Source: Sediminispirochaeta smaragdinae DSM 11293 (GTDB taxonomy: Bacteria; Spirochaetota; Spirochaetia; DSM-16054; Sediminispirochaetaceae). Taken from it: DNA of 64,000 bases. The notes under the pieces are model-generated. The model made no database searches, was not told the origin of the DNA, and worked only from the letters and a program-made list of their open reading frames with translations. Positions 26,304 to 34,818 of the stretch are shown one piece after another (within the stretch, counting starts at the first letter, position 1; each line of letters begins with the position of its first letter). The DNA lies in assembly GCF_000143985.1 (NCBI RefSeq), contig NC_014364.1, positions 2,728,001 through 2,792,000 on the forward strand, written 5' to 3'. The translations under genes were made by a program, and so were the position numbers.

Positions 26304-27272
26304 TTACTCTGGATTTACGATATTCGTCGGTTGTCCCAGCTGATACTGTGCAAGATTACGCACTGCGACATCCATCAGGCGCTGCCTGCTTTCTTTTGAT
26401 GCCCAGCTAATATGCGGTGTAATGATGCAGTTTTTGGCCCGAAGCAAAGGGTTGTCTTCCTTTATAGGCTCCGTCGATACAACATCCAAACCCGCGCCAT
26501 ACACCTTTCCGCTATTCAGCGCATCGGCCAAGTCCTGTTCAACGATCAAGGGGCCACGACTGTTGTTCAAAATAATCACGCCGTCTTTCATCTTTGCGAT
26601 ATTGACTTTATTGATGATGCCCTCTGTTTCGGCAAAGAGAGGACAATGTAAAACAACGACATCAGATTGAGCCAACAGGGTATCCAAATCAACATAGGAT
26701 ACCACCTGCTCGCCGCTTGCATTGGGAAAGGAGTCATACGCAATAACCTTCATGCCCAGCGCACCTGCTATCTTCGCAGTGGCCTGTCCAATACGACCGA
26801 GCCCGATAATACCCATGGTCTTTCCCGCAAGCTCAATCAGGGGATAATCCCAAAAGCACCAGTCGGCATTTTGTGTCCAACGGCCTGCATGAACCGCCTT
26901 ATCATGGTGTCCCACGTGATGACAGAGTTCCAACAGCATCGCAATAGCAAATTGCGCTACCGCTGAAGTGCCATACGCCGGGATATTGGAAACAAGAATT
27001 CCACCCTTGCTCGCCGCCTTTACATCCACAACGTTGTAGCCGGTTGCCAAAACTCCAATGAATTTGATTGAAGGACATGTGGCTATCGTCTCGGCACTAA
27101 TCGGTGTTTTGTTGGTATACACTGCTTCACAGTTTGCAATACGGCGCTGAATCTCCGCTTCGTTATCCACCGGTGTCCGGTCGTACACGGTCAAATCTCC
27201 CAGCGTTTCGAGGGCATCCCAGCTCAGGTCCCCTGGGTTTTCCGTATAACCGTCTAATACAACAATCTTCAT
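26304..27272 (-). CDS. D-2-hydroxyacid dehydrogenase (hydroxypyruvate reductase/glycerate dehydrogenase type)
   Basis: The 322-residue NAD-dependent enzyme has the Rossmann motif GIIGLGRIGQATAKIAGALG and the catalytic triad of the family: Arg in NNSRGPL, Glu in STEP and His in TPHISW. The overall form is closest to glycerate dehydrogenases, which interconvert hydroxypyruvate or glyoxylate with D-glycerate or glycolate. It lies 12 bases after the sugar-isomerase-like gene at the head of the operon. Together with the GarR-like reductase it points to C2/C3 oxoacid intermediates. Confidence 0.88.
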   Translation of the reverse strand: MKIVVLDGYTENPGDLSWDALETLGDLTVYDRTPVDNEAEIQRRIANCEAVYTNKTPISAETIATCPSIKFIGVLATGYNVVDVKAASKGGILVSNIPAYGTSAVAQFAIAMLLELCHHVGHHDKAVHAGRWTQNADWCFWDYPLIELAGKTMGIIGLGRIGQATAKIAGALGMKVIAYDSFPNASGEQVVSYVDLDTLLAQSDVVVLHCPLFAETEGIINKVNIAKMKDGVIILNNSRGPLIVEQDLADALNSGKVYGAGLDVVSTEPIKEDNPLLRAKNCIITPHISWASKESRQRLMDVAVRNLAQYQLGQPTNIVNPE

Positions 27273-27284
27273 GCCTATCTCCCC

Positions 27285-28181
27285 TCAATCCTTTAACAAG
27301 GCCCAGGCTCTGTTAATGACACGCTTTGTGTTCGCCAGAATCAGATCCTCTTCCTCGTTATCCCGAGGCTTGACCTCGAAGGAGAGTACATAAGGGTTCT
27401 TCTCGTCAAAAAATCCCTCGTCACGTAATACAGCAAAGAATTCCACAAGCTCAGGTACGTCGTTCGCGCTTTCCGGAAATCCAAACCGGGGATGCTGGTC
27501 GCCATACGCCTCCGCCCCAGGCCTTGCAACTGCATTCCCTATATGAAAATGATTGATATAAGGCCTCAACGTACGGATTACAAACCTGCTGGATTCATAG
27601 GTAATAGGGAAATGTGACAGATCGACAATCAAGCCAAAGTTATTGCATCGACAACGCATCTCCGCCGCAAATTTTGCAGCATACGGCGCGGGACCAATCA
27701 ACGCCGCCTTATCCAGATCAAAATCAAATACCTCAAGATTTACCGTCATATTTTTTTCCGCAGCGTACTTACAGACGGCTTGAGTAGTCTTTGCCAACTG
27801 CGCATAGGCTTGTTCCTTGGTGGCTTCCTCCCATTTGCCTGCCAGGAAAGCAACACCGTGTGCTCCCAAAACATATGCTTCGTCTACTGCTTGCAGCAGC
27901 GTCTTTTCGGCTTCAATGCGCTGGCTTTCATCGATGGCATTCGGATTGAGCTTTTTTCCAAGTAATCTGGTCTGTCCGCCGTAACAAACCGTAAGATGAC
28001 TTTGCTCAAGTATTTTTTTTGCCTTTACTCTTGTTTCTTCATTTTGAAATTCGCATATTTCTATTGCATCAAAAAAATCATCGCATGCAATCTCACGTAT
28101 TGAATCCAATACATGCTTTCTTGGATGACTCATCCACTGAATCGTTCCTATTTGAAAATATTTATGGATTGAATCTCTCAT
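27285..28181 (-). CDS. Xylose-isomerase-like TIM-barrel protein (sugar phosphate isomerase/epimerase family)
   Basis: First gene of the long operon. ATG 28181 is preferred over upstream starts because GGAGG lies 11 bases before it and the family fold begins here; the open frame extends 210 bases further but looks like leader. The 298-residue product has the metal-site pattern of the AP-endonuclease-2/xylose isomerase-like fold: Glu in NLEVFDF, Asp in VDLSHFP, His in NHFHIGN and Glu in SFEVKP. Such enzymes isomerise or epimerise sugars or keto-acids; hydroxypyruvate isomerase is one member. The exact reaction cannot be told. Confidence 0.82.
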   Translation of the reverse strand: MRDSIHKYFQIGTIQWMSHPRKHVLDSIREIACDDFFDAIEICEFQNEETRVKAKKILEQSHLTVCYGGQTRLLGKKLNPNAIDESQRIEAEKTLLQAVDEAYVLGAHGVAFLAGKWEEATKEQAYAQLAKTTQAVCKYAAEKNMTVNLEVFDFDLDKAALIGPAPYAAKFAAEMRCRCNNFGLIVDLSHFPITYESSRFVIRTLRPYINHFHIGNAVARPGAEAYGDQHPRFGFPESANDVPELVEFFAVLRDEGFFDEKNPYVLSFEVKPRDNEEEDLILANTKRVINRAWALLKD

Positions 28182-28296
28182 GAAAACAAATCCTCCATTT
28201 GTGTCAATACCACAATGTTCCTCATAGACGCTGCAAACCCGGATAATCCTCACGTATCTGTTGTAGATGCCAAAATTGGTCAGTGCACTTTCATTC

Positions 28297-28325
28297 GTTA
28301 TAACACCGGTTATGGCATACGTCAA
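28297..28325 (-). promoter_or_regulatory. Sigma-70-type promoter for the catabolic operon
   Basis: On the minus strand TTGACG (28325-28320) and TATAAC (28302-28297) are 17 bases apart. Transcription would begin about 110 bases before ATG 28181. A weaker pair, TTGTCA (28461-28456) and TATGGT (28438-28433), lies upstream and overlaps the regulator's own promoter. Confidence 0.6.
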
Positions 28326-28454
28326 CGAAAACATTTGTGGATTTTCGGTGTATAAATGCTCTTGAATAAGCGTTTCATAGCCAAAATGCACATATTTTTA
28401 GGTAGAAGTAGATGAATATATACTTTCTATGTACCATAGATAGTTATTTTGCTA

Positions 28455-28495
28455 TTGACAATTGATCAGGACAATATATAATTAATATTAATTAT
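28455..28495 (+). promoter_or_regulatory. Consensus promoter of the GntR gene overlapped by an 18-bp palindrome
   Basis: TTGACA (28455-28460) and TATAAT (28477-28482) are 16 bases apart. The perfect palindrome ATAATTAATATTAATTAT occupies 28478-28495, covering the -10 region and start point. This is a good place for autoregulation, but AT-rich palindromes can arise by composition alone. Confidence 0.65.
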
Positions 28496-28533
28496 GATAA
28501 TATTATGATAATCTATAAAGAAAGGCGGAAGTG

Positions 28534-29214
28534 ATGACCGAAGGGATGGAAGGCACATGCAGTGTTATCGTAGATTATGTAATCAATCAGATTGCTGATA
28601 AAAATTATGCCGTAGGTGATAAACTTCCCCCCGAAAGGGACTTGGCCTTGCAGTTGGGCATTAGTCGGGCCACGGTACGGGAAGGAATAAAAGTATTAAA
28701 CTATCTAGGTTTTATTGATAGCACACAAGGCTCCGGCAATTACATCACGGACACCTATGAGAAAACCACGGCAAAAATTATGTCGGTCATGTATGTGCGT
28801 GGCGACGTTAGTTTCCGAGATTTCACGATTTTTCGTCAAATGCTGGAACTACAGGCATTCGATTTAGCAATCGATCGTGCGACCGAAGATCAAATCACGG
28901 AAATGAAGCAAATAGTCGATCTATTGGATCTCACGAAAAACAGTGATTTAATTTTTCAATTAGACATTCGTTTCCATACCCTTCTTGTCGAAGCCTCACA
29001 CAACTCTTTACTATTAATCAACTTTAATGCTCTTTCCAGCGTAACGGAAGAATATATGTTTGATACATATCATCACACGGTTACAAAAAAAACCGCGGGT
29101 TTCGAGAAGCTTCAAGGATATCATCACGCTATTGTGAATGCTTTGATAAATAAAGACCGGGAGGCAGGCTCTGCAGCAATCCGGGATCACTTTTCCTGGA
29201 TATCTCCCAAATAA
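28534..29214 (+). CDS. GntR/FadR-family transcriptional regulator (FCD domain)
   Basis: The 226-residue protein has a winged helix-turn-helix at residues about 8-75 (YAVGDKLPPERDLALQLGISRATVREGIKVLNYLGFI) and an all-helical FCD ligand domain. Metal- and ligand-binding-type residues appear in LDIRFHTLLVEASHN and YHHAIVNALINKD. FCD regulators usually sense organic acids or sugar acids. ATG 28534 has AAAGG eight bases upstream. It is transcribed away from the 18-gene catabolic run and is the likely local regulator. Confidence 0.9.
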   Translation: MTEGMEGTCSVIVDYVINQIADKNYAVGDKLPPERDLALQLGISRATVREGIKVLNYLGFIDSTQGSGNYITDTYEKTTAKIMSVMYVRGDVSFRDFTIFRQMLELQAFDLAIDRATEDQITEMKQIVDLLDLTKNSDLIFQLDIRFHTLLVEASHNSLLLINFNALSSVTEEYMFDTYHHTVTKKTAGFEKLQGYHHAIVNALINKDREAGSAAIRDHFSWISPK

Positions 29215-29266
29215 GCAGCAAAAATATATTTCGATTTATTAATTTAATGCATACATGAGGATACAT

Positions 29267-30211
29267 ATGATAACGAATAAAGGAACGACCGGATCGAATT
29301 TTAAAGGAGTCGCTTTTCTCGTCCTGGCTCTATTCATCATATCTATGCAAAGTATTGCCGTGAAAGGACTCGGGGGCGGCTATCCCGTCTTGGAAATGGT
29401 GATTTTTCGTAATCTGGTTGCCTTGCCATTTACCTTGTTTTTTCTGAGAGGAGAAGGAATAAAAGGCCTGCCTAAGACAAAACGATTTCGACTGCATTTC
29501 ACGCGAGGCATCTTTCTTTTTATTTCCTACACCACCTATATGATGGGTTTGGTAGCTCTCCCTCTGGCTCAGGTGGAATCGATCCGATTCTCAGGGCCTA
29601 TTATGATCACCGTCTTGTCTGTATTTATACTAGGCGAAAAAGTCGAATTTCGGCGCTGGGTGGTGTTAATAATTGGCTTTCTGGGGGTTCTCCTTATCGT
29701 TCAGCCAGGTTCGGCAACTTTTAATGTAGGTGCAATTTTTATTCTCATAAGCGTACTCTTTTATGCGTTTACCGTTATCACAACCCGGAAACTGCAGACT
29801 ACCGAAAGCAGCGCTTCTATGGCATTTTTTAGTTCCCTCGTGTATCTCTTCGCTGCTACGGCCATCGTTCCCATAACTCTTGCCGTAGGGGAAATCCCCA
29901 ATGCCAATCCCAGCGTTGCTTTTTTGTTTGCAAAGTGGTCTTTGCCATCTCTCCGGGATGGAATTATCATGGGGGGCTTAGGACTTGTCTGGGCTGCCTG
30001 GACCTATTTCATGGCTCGCGCTTATAGCCTTGCACAAGCGTCGATGATTGCCTCTTTTGAGTATTTGTCTCTGCCCATAAACACGCTCTGGGGATTTCTT
30101 TTTTGGAGAGAAATTCCAACGTGGACAACCCTGGCAGGGGCATTCCTTATTTTATGTAGCGGAATGGTTGTTTTGTATCTTGATAAGAAAAACAGAGAAT
30201 CAATAAACTAA
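29267..30211 (+). CDS. EamA/DMT-family transporter
   Basis: This inner-membrane protein has about ten hydrophobic segments in two EamA repeats; the first contains FLVLALFIISMQSIAVKGLG and VEMVIFRN-like sequence, and the second starts near FILISVLFYAFTVITTRKL. The ATG at 29267 has AGGA five bases upstream and is better than the ATG four codons earlier. DMT proteins export or import metabolites. The gene lies 52 bases after the regulator gene, so the two are probably cotranscribed. It may handle a pathway metabolite or product. Confidence 0.88.
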   Translation: MITNKGTTGSNFKGVAFLVLALFIISMQSIAVKGLGGGYPVLEMVIFRNLVALPFTLFFLRGEGIKGLPKTKRFRLHFTRGIFLFISYTTYMMGLVALPLAQVESIRFSGPIMITVLSVFILGEKVEFRRWVVLIIGFLGVLLIVQPGSATFNVGAIFILISVLFYAFTVITTRKLQTTESSASMAFFSSLVYLFAATAIVPITLAVGEIPNANPSVAFLFAKWSLPSLRDGIIMGGLGLVWAAWTYFMARAYSLAQASMIASFEYLSLPINTLWGFLFWREIPTWTTLAGAFLILCSGMVVLYLDKKNRESIN

Positions 30212-30438
30212 TAGGCAAAGCGTCGAATATTGGTCTCGGACATGCACTTTTCAGAACAGTGATAGCCAAGGATTGGGATGAATAATCCACAGGGAATCAC
30301 CTTTTCCAGAGTAAACCTATGCCTAAGCTTGAACTCACTATTTTGGTTTGATCTTAATCCTTTTACCCAGAAAACATCCGCTATTCCTCGGCCTGCTCGT
30401 AGATATTGATAAAGCTGCTGTCTGCTGTTTCTCAATAT
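30212..30438. other. Intergenic stretch without supported gene
   Basis: Two gene ends converge here. A 75-codon minus-strand frame is open but has no ribosome binding site or family resemblance. No clear intrinsic terminator was found. Confidence 0.4.
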
Positions 30439-31425
30439 CTATAAAATTGCTTCAACATCCCTTCGCATACTAGCAAGGTCTTCGGAATCAATGCTTATAT
30501 TACCGCCGCCGACATTTTCTTCGATCTGAGAAATCTTCCGTGCTCCGCAAAGAACATTGACGTTGTTCCCGGTCCCTTGGGACAAGGTCCAAGCCAGTAC
30601 CAGTTCAGTCATGGAGCATCCGTACTTTTCGAATAGGGGCTGCCACTTTTTTTTCAGTTCAACGACTTTCTCCAGATTTTCCTTCTCATACCACTTAATC
30701 TTTTTCTTGGCGAGTCCCATGTTCACCGTGCTGGCGGGAGTGTATTTGCCGGTAAGCACGCCACGCTCCAGAGGAGAGTAGGCTTGGAAGGTAACCCCGT
30801 GCTCTTCACAAAAGCCGAAAAACGTTTCTTCAACCACGCGATCCAGTATACTGTATTTTTCTTGGATTAAGTCGAGCTGGCCATTATTGACGTATTCTAT
30901 AAACTGTTCACTGTTCAGGTTTGAAGCGCCTATAGCGCGGATTTTTCCCTGCTGTTTCAGTTCCATGAGGTACCCCATTGTATCGCTGATGGGAATAGGA
31001 TACTCCTCTATGGCTTGCCAGTGAACAATGTAGATATCAATATAATCAGTCTGTAGGCGTTTAAGGCTCAAGTCGATCTCTTCCGACAGGCGTTTGGGGC
31101 TGGCATTGCGGACGATCTTAACTCCATCCCGCTCCATCAGAAAGCCTCCCTCGTCGATATCCCAACGTATTCCGCATTTTGTGGCGAGCACGTACTGGTC
31201 CCTGTGTCCTGCAAGCGCTTTCCCGACAACTTCTTCACTGTGGCCGAGGCCATAGGCTGGCGCTGTATCGATCAGAGAGATACCTAGTTCCCGAGCCCGG
31301 TGAATTGTTTTTATGGACTCATTATCGTCACTAGGGCCCCAGCTGCTGTCGCCACCGATGGCCCATGTCCCGAGGCCAAGAGCAGATGCTTTGATTCCTG
31401 ATTTTCCAATTTTCATTTGCTTCAT
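30439..31425 (-). CDS. Aldo/keto reductase
   Basis: The 328-residue NADPH-type oxidoreductase has the AKR fold markers: GLGTWAIGG at the start, the Asp/Tyr pair in LIDTAPAYGLGHSEEVVG, Lys in YVLATKCGI and His in IYIVHWQ. These are the catalytic Asp-Tyr-Lys-His residues. AGGG precedes the ATG. The gene is separated by 285 bases from the Gfo/Idh gene and runs in the same direction; sugar or sugar-derived aldehydes are likely substrates, though exact specificity cannot be read. Confidence 0.92.
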   Translation of the reverse strand: MKQMKIGKSGIKASALGLGTWAIGGDSSWGPSDDNESIKTIHRARELGISLIDTAPAYGLGHSEEVVGKALAGHRDQYVLATKCGIRWDIDEGGFLMERDGVKIVRNASPKRLSEEIDLSLKRLQTDYIDIYIVHWQAIEEYPIPISDTMGYLMELKQQGKIRAIGASNLNSEQFIEYVNNGQLDLIQEKYSILDRVVEETFFGFCEEHGVTFQAYSPLERGVLTGKYTPASTVNMGLAKKKIKWYEKENLEKVVELKKKWQPLFEKYGCSMTELVLAWTLSQGTGNNVNVLCGARKISQIEENVGGGNISIDSEDLASMRRDVEAIL

Positions 31426-31507
31426 TCTGTTTCCCTCTTACAACAATGCTTTATTTATTATCATTTTAAACCGTACCGGAAATCCCGGAGACTGTTTTCG
31501 TTGAGTC

Positions 31508-31522
31508 CGACCACTCTGGTCG
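31508..31522. repeat. Short perfect inverted repeat
   Basis: CGACCA-CTC-TGGTCG lies in the 285-base gap between the aldo/keto reductase and Gfo/Idh genes. No T run follows. It may be an operator or a weak transcript-end hairpin. Nothing else in this gap (31426-31709) was recognised. Confidence 0.4.
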
Positions 31523-31709
31523 AATCTCTTACACTTTCATAATACATCATCTCAAACTCTTTTTGGGGAATATTCCTATTGGTTCAAGAATTCTGCCTTG
31601 AATTCCCATTAAGCAGATCCAATGGCCGTTTGCTTCAGCATCAGGAATTGTTGTTTTAACGCCTTACCGCGAATCGCACCTTTCACACCTAAATTCGTAC
31701 ACTGCTTTC

Positions 31710-32720
31710 TCATTTTTTTCGATAAAAATCTGGACATTCCATATGGGAAATAGGAACCCGCTCCCCCGTGTCACGGGCCTGCGATAGGGCTTCGGTTACA
31801 ACTGCAGTGATATAACCATCCCAGGTCGACGGCCCTCCGACCCGGCCCTGCTTTACCGCAGAAACCCACTCTTGAAATTCAACTTCGTAGGCCTCTTTGA
31901 AACGTGCCTTCCAGTCGGAAGAAATGGCGCTCGCTTTTTTCCCGTTGTTTTTTACCAGAACTTCAGGAGGAGAAGGGAGAGAAACAATTCCGTCTTCACA
32001 TACAACCTCACAATTAATATCATATCCATATTGACAATTAATAAAAATTTCGACAGTTATCAAGATTCCGCTCTCGGTACGAAGAATAAGAAATTGCGGA
32101 TCATGGAGATCACTTCCGCTATGCCTGCTGTTTTTTGCCATAAGCACTTCGCATGATACATATTCCTCCCCAAGCAACCAGCGGCAAATATCAATTTCAT
32201 GCGAGGCACTGCTTTGGATTGCCATGGGAGTAGTGAAACCGGGGATAGCGGCATTGCGATGTGAGCAGTGGAGGACCAATGGCGATCCATAGCTTCCCGA
32301 CTGCAAAAGAGTCCGTACGGCCCGATACCCCGGATCATATCTCCGCATAAATCCGACCTGAACGAGCTGTTTTCCTCCTGCAATCTCCGCATCGAGGATA
32401 TGTCGGCCATCGGTCGATTTTGGGGTCAGAGGCTTTTCGCAGAACACAAATTTTTTCGCTTCGATGGCCTTAAGCACGTAGCGCGCATGGGTCTCATCCG
32501 AAGAGGACACGACAACGGCATCTACTTCACTCGATTCGATGAGCTGCTCCCCACTGGAAAAAACGTTTACGCCAAAACTTTCGCCCAAGGATCTGGAAAC
32601 TTTTTCATTAATCTCAAAAATTCCGGTTACCGTCGCGCCCTGGACCTTTTCGTTAATACGCTTCACATGATCCTGACCAATTGCCCCACAGCCAATAATT
32701 CCGATACGTAAATCACTCAT
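31710..32720 (-). CDS. Gfo/Idh/MocA-family oxidoreductase
   Basis: This 336-residue enzyme begins with a Rossmann motif (RIGIIGCGAIGQDHVKRI) and carries the family's CEKPLT near residue 97, where the lysine is catalytic, then the beta-sheet substrate domain. Members oxidise inositol, glucose or related cyclitols and sugars. ATG 32720 has AAGGAG nine bases upstream, overlapping the end of the preceding gene, which indicates coupling. Partnered with a hydroxypyruvate-isomerase-like protein and an aldo/keto reductase, it belongs to a sugar or polyol route under the LacI-type regulator. Confidence 0.92.
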   Translation of the reverse strand: MSDLRIGIIGCGAIGQDHVKRINEKVQGATVTGIFEINEKVSRSLGESFGVNVFSSGEQLIESSEVDAVVVSSSDETHARYVLKAIEAKKFVFCEKPLTPKSTDGRHILDAEIAGGKQLVQVGFMRRYDPGYRAVRTLLQSGSYGSPLVLHCSHRNAAIPGFTTPMAIQSSASHEIDICRWLLGEEYVSCEVLMAKNSRHSGSDLHDPQFLILRTESGILITVEIFINCQYGYDINCEVVCEDGIVSLPSPPEVLVKNNGKKASAISSDWKARFKEAYEVEFQEWVSAVKQGRVGGPSTWDGYITAVVTEALSQARDTGERVPISHMECPDFYRKK

Positions 32721-32721
32721 C

Positions 32722-33519
32722 TTAGAAAACTCCTTCACACGCTTTCAGAATTGCCGTCACCGCATTCTTTGTCCCATTTTGAGGATATAATTCAAAACCA
32801 ATTACACCGCTATAGCCGATCTTAGCCAAATGCTTGAAGACATTATGATAGTTGATGGCTCCTGTTCCGGGCTCGCCTCTTCCCGGAGCATCGGCAACAT
32901 GAATGTAACCCACCGCATCAATATATTTTGAAAGGGTTTCGCAGATTTTTCCCTCGTTCAGGTACATGTGGTACGCATCGTAAAGAATCTTCATATGAGA
33001 AGATCCGGTGGCTTTGACCAATTCAACTGCCGTCTGTGTTTTTGTCAAAAAGTTCCCAATGTGATCAACAACAACATTGAGAGCCTCAAGCACAAAGGTA
33101 ACCCCCGCCTTCTCAGCAAGAAGCGACATTACTTTCAAATTATCAAACATCGTCAATAACTTTACCGTATCAGAATACTCTTCAAAGAAATCAGCAGCCC
33201 ATTGAGGATCGTCCGCCAATTCATTCGAATGGATCACCAGTCTTGGAGATCCAAGAAAGTTTGCTGCATCAATTGATTTTTTGATATAGTCAATATATTC
33301 CTTCTTTTTCATGGGATCACACATCGAAAAGGGACCATCACCACTCATTGTTGAAAGTGACAAATCACTCTCTTGTAAGAGAGCCTTCACACGAGGTAAG
33401 TCCTTATCCTCCCAGCCCCAGAATTCAATATAATCAAAGCCATCCCGCTTTGCTGCAAGAAAACGTTTTTCCCATGGAAGCTCCGTATACAACACTTCAA
33501 TATTGGCAGATTTTTCCAT
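32722..33519 (-). CDS. Hydroxypyruvate-isomerase-like TIM-barrel protein
   Basis: From ATG 33519, which follows AGGAGG at ideal distance, the protein has 265 residues. YIEFWGWEDKDLPRVKALL near residue 25 is typical of the Hyi/hydroxypyruvate isomerase branch, and later metal-site residues occur in VTFVLEALNV (Glu), KILYDAYHMY (Asp/His) and IGFELYP (Glu). The reaction could be aldose-ketose or keto-acid isomerisation. Its stop codon lies one base before the Gfo/Idh start. It is the first gene leftwards from the LacI-type operator region. Confidence 0.88.
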   Translation of the reverse strand: MEKSANIEVLYTELPWEKRFLAAKRDGFDYIEFWGWEDKDLPRVKALLQESDLSLSTMSGDGPFSMCDPMKKKEYIDYIKKSIDAANFLGSPRLVIHSNELADDPQWAADFFEEYSDTVKLLTMFDNLKVMSLLAEKAGVTFVLEALNVVVDHIGNFLTKTQTAVELVKATGSSHMKILYDAYHMYLNEGKICETLSKYIDAVGYIHVADAPGRGEPGTGAINYHNVFKHLAKIGYSGVIGFELYPQNGTKNAVTAILKACEGVF

Positions 33520-33587
33520 TCTTATCCTCCTATGTATGACATAACGTGCATAAAACAAAGCATCAAAACATAATATATTGCATTATT

Positions 33588-33730
33588 ATGCATCACAAAT
33601 AAATATACACAATATATAGTCTATATAATTATTGATATTATAAGGACTTTTTAGCATTGTCAACTGTTTTACTACGCATCATTACGCATCAGAACAAATT
33701 AACACTGAGTATTAGTATATGTGATGCGTA
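33588..33730. promoter_or_regulatory. Repeated TACGCATCA motifs, candidate LacI-type operators
   Basis: TACGCATCA occurs at 33673-33681 and 33683-33691, its reverse complement TGATGCGTA at 33722-33730, and a one-mismatch form TATGCATCA at 33588-33596. They lie between two divergent transcription units. The inverted copy is six bases upstream of the -35 box of the regulator gene, so repression or autoregulation is plausible. Confidence 0.6.
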
Positions 33731-33735
33731 TTTCA

Positions 33736-33764
33736 TTGACATATGACTGTAGCGCGTTTACAAT
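33736..33764 (+). promoter_or_regulatory. Sigma-70-type promoter of the LacI-type regulator operon
   Basis: TTGACA (33736-33741) and TACAAT (33759-33764) are separated by exactly 17 bases, about 40 bases before the coding region. Confidence 0.75.
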
Positions 33765-33803
33765 GAAGAATAACTAAGTGCTTGGAGCTGCATTCTGATT
33801 TCA

Positions 33804-34817
33804 ATGAGAGAACTGGCGAAACTGGCCGGAGTAAATCAATCGACTATTTCAAGAAGTCTCAACAATCACCCCGGTGTCTCTTCGAAAACCAGAAACCGAA
33901 TAGTTGAACTGGCCAAAGAACATGGATACTACACGGACCAGAACTCACCGATAAGACAAACAAAAGAGAAACATGTCATTGCCGTTCTCCTGGCCGACAA
34001 TTTTTTTACGAACTACAACGACCACTTTCTTGAATCGCTTTTTATTGCCGTCTTTGAGGAAATTGATAATGCAAATTATCTTCCACTAATTGTCTACGAT
34101 CAATATAAAAGCAAAGGGATAAAAAAAGTTGAGAAGCTCTTGTCGATTGGTAATATTGCAGGAGTCATCATCATAAATCGGGAATATTGCACCGAGATCG
34201 ACGAGTATTTAAAAAAAGAGCATGTTCCACATATCTATATGCACTACTTTGATAGGACCTCGTCTGCAGAAATTAATATTATTGATATGAACCATTTTCT
34301 GGGAGGATATATAGCAACGAAGTATCTACTCGAATTAGGTCATACCAATATCCTTACAGCAACTTCATACGGCCGGGAGTTCGAAGAGCGCAGTTCTGGT
34401 TTTACAAAGGCCATGAATGATGTCGGTATAACAGTATCAAAAAATGATGTTATGTATGTAGATCATAATTTTGATGCCGGCTATCGTTTCGGCCTCAATT
34501 ATAAAGAAAAGCTTAGAGAATACAGCGCATTATTCATACAAAACGATTTAGCCGCCATCGGATGTATTAGTGCCCTGTATGACGAGGGGATAAGCATTCC
34601 CCAAGATCTTTCCGTTATCGGATATGATGATATCGATGCGGGAAGGTTTTGTCGACCGACCCTCTCAACTGTACGCCAGTCTGTTCGGGAACTCGCAAAG
34701 GCAGGAGTTAATCGCATCACCCATCTTATAGCATCACAAGAGACAAGCCTCATGCAGGTCTTTTTGCAACCAAAACTTATCGTAAGGGAATCTACAACAC
34801 AAAAGCGAAAATCATAA
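33804..34817 (+). CDS. LacI-family transcriptional regulator
   Basis: The 337-residue protein has the LacI DNA-binding headpiece at its very start (RELAKLAGVNQSTISRSLNNHPGVSSKTRNRIVELAKEHGY) and a periplasmic-binding-type sensor domain (VIAVLLADNFF to DLSVIGYDDIDAGRF). Usual family members begin a few residues earlier, and the upstream codons CTG-ATT-TCA are in frame, with GGAG seven bases before that CTG, so a non-ATG start is possible. It is transcribed with two transporters. Candidate operators lie just upstream and would control both directions. The effector is probably a sugar or polyol. Confidence 0.9.
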   Translation: MRELAKLAGVNQSTISRSLNNHPGVSSKTRNRIVELAKEHGYYTDQNSPIRQTKEKHVIAVLLADNFFTNYNDHFLESLFIAVFEEIDNANYLPLIVYDQYKSKGIKKVEKLLSIGNIAGVIIINREYCTEIDEYLKKEHVPHIYMHYFDRTSSAEINIIDMNHFLGGYIATKYLLELGHTNILTATSYGREFEERSSGFTKAMNDVGITVSKNDVMYVDHNFDAGYRFGLNYKEKLREYSALFIQNDLAAIGCISALYDEGISIPQDLSVIGYDDIDAGRFCRPTLSTVRQSVRELAKAGVNRITHLIASQETSLMQVFLQPKLIVRESTTQKRKS

Positions 34818-34818
34818 C

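Noticed and set aside
28182-28391. N-terminal extension of the first operon gene
   Set aside because: The extra 70 residues do not fit the family, ATG 28181 has GGAGG, and a good promoter lies within the extension.
30208-30435. Minus-strand frame of 75 codons between convergent genes
   Set aside because: No ribosome binding site and no recognisable features.
31426-31709. Possible tRNA-like sequence on the minus strand around the 31508 inverted repeat
   Set aside because: Some words resemble tRNA arms, but no acceptor stem or T arm closes; I could not build a cloverleaf.
33673-33691. TACGCATCA repeats as a CRISPR-like array
   Set aside because: Units are nine bases with no regular spacers; operator sites are a better fit. 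No CRISPR array or cas gene was seen anywhere in the window.
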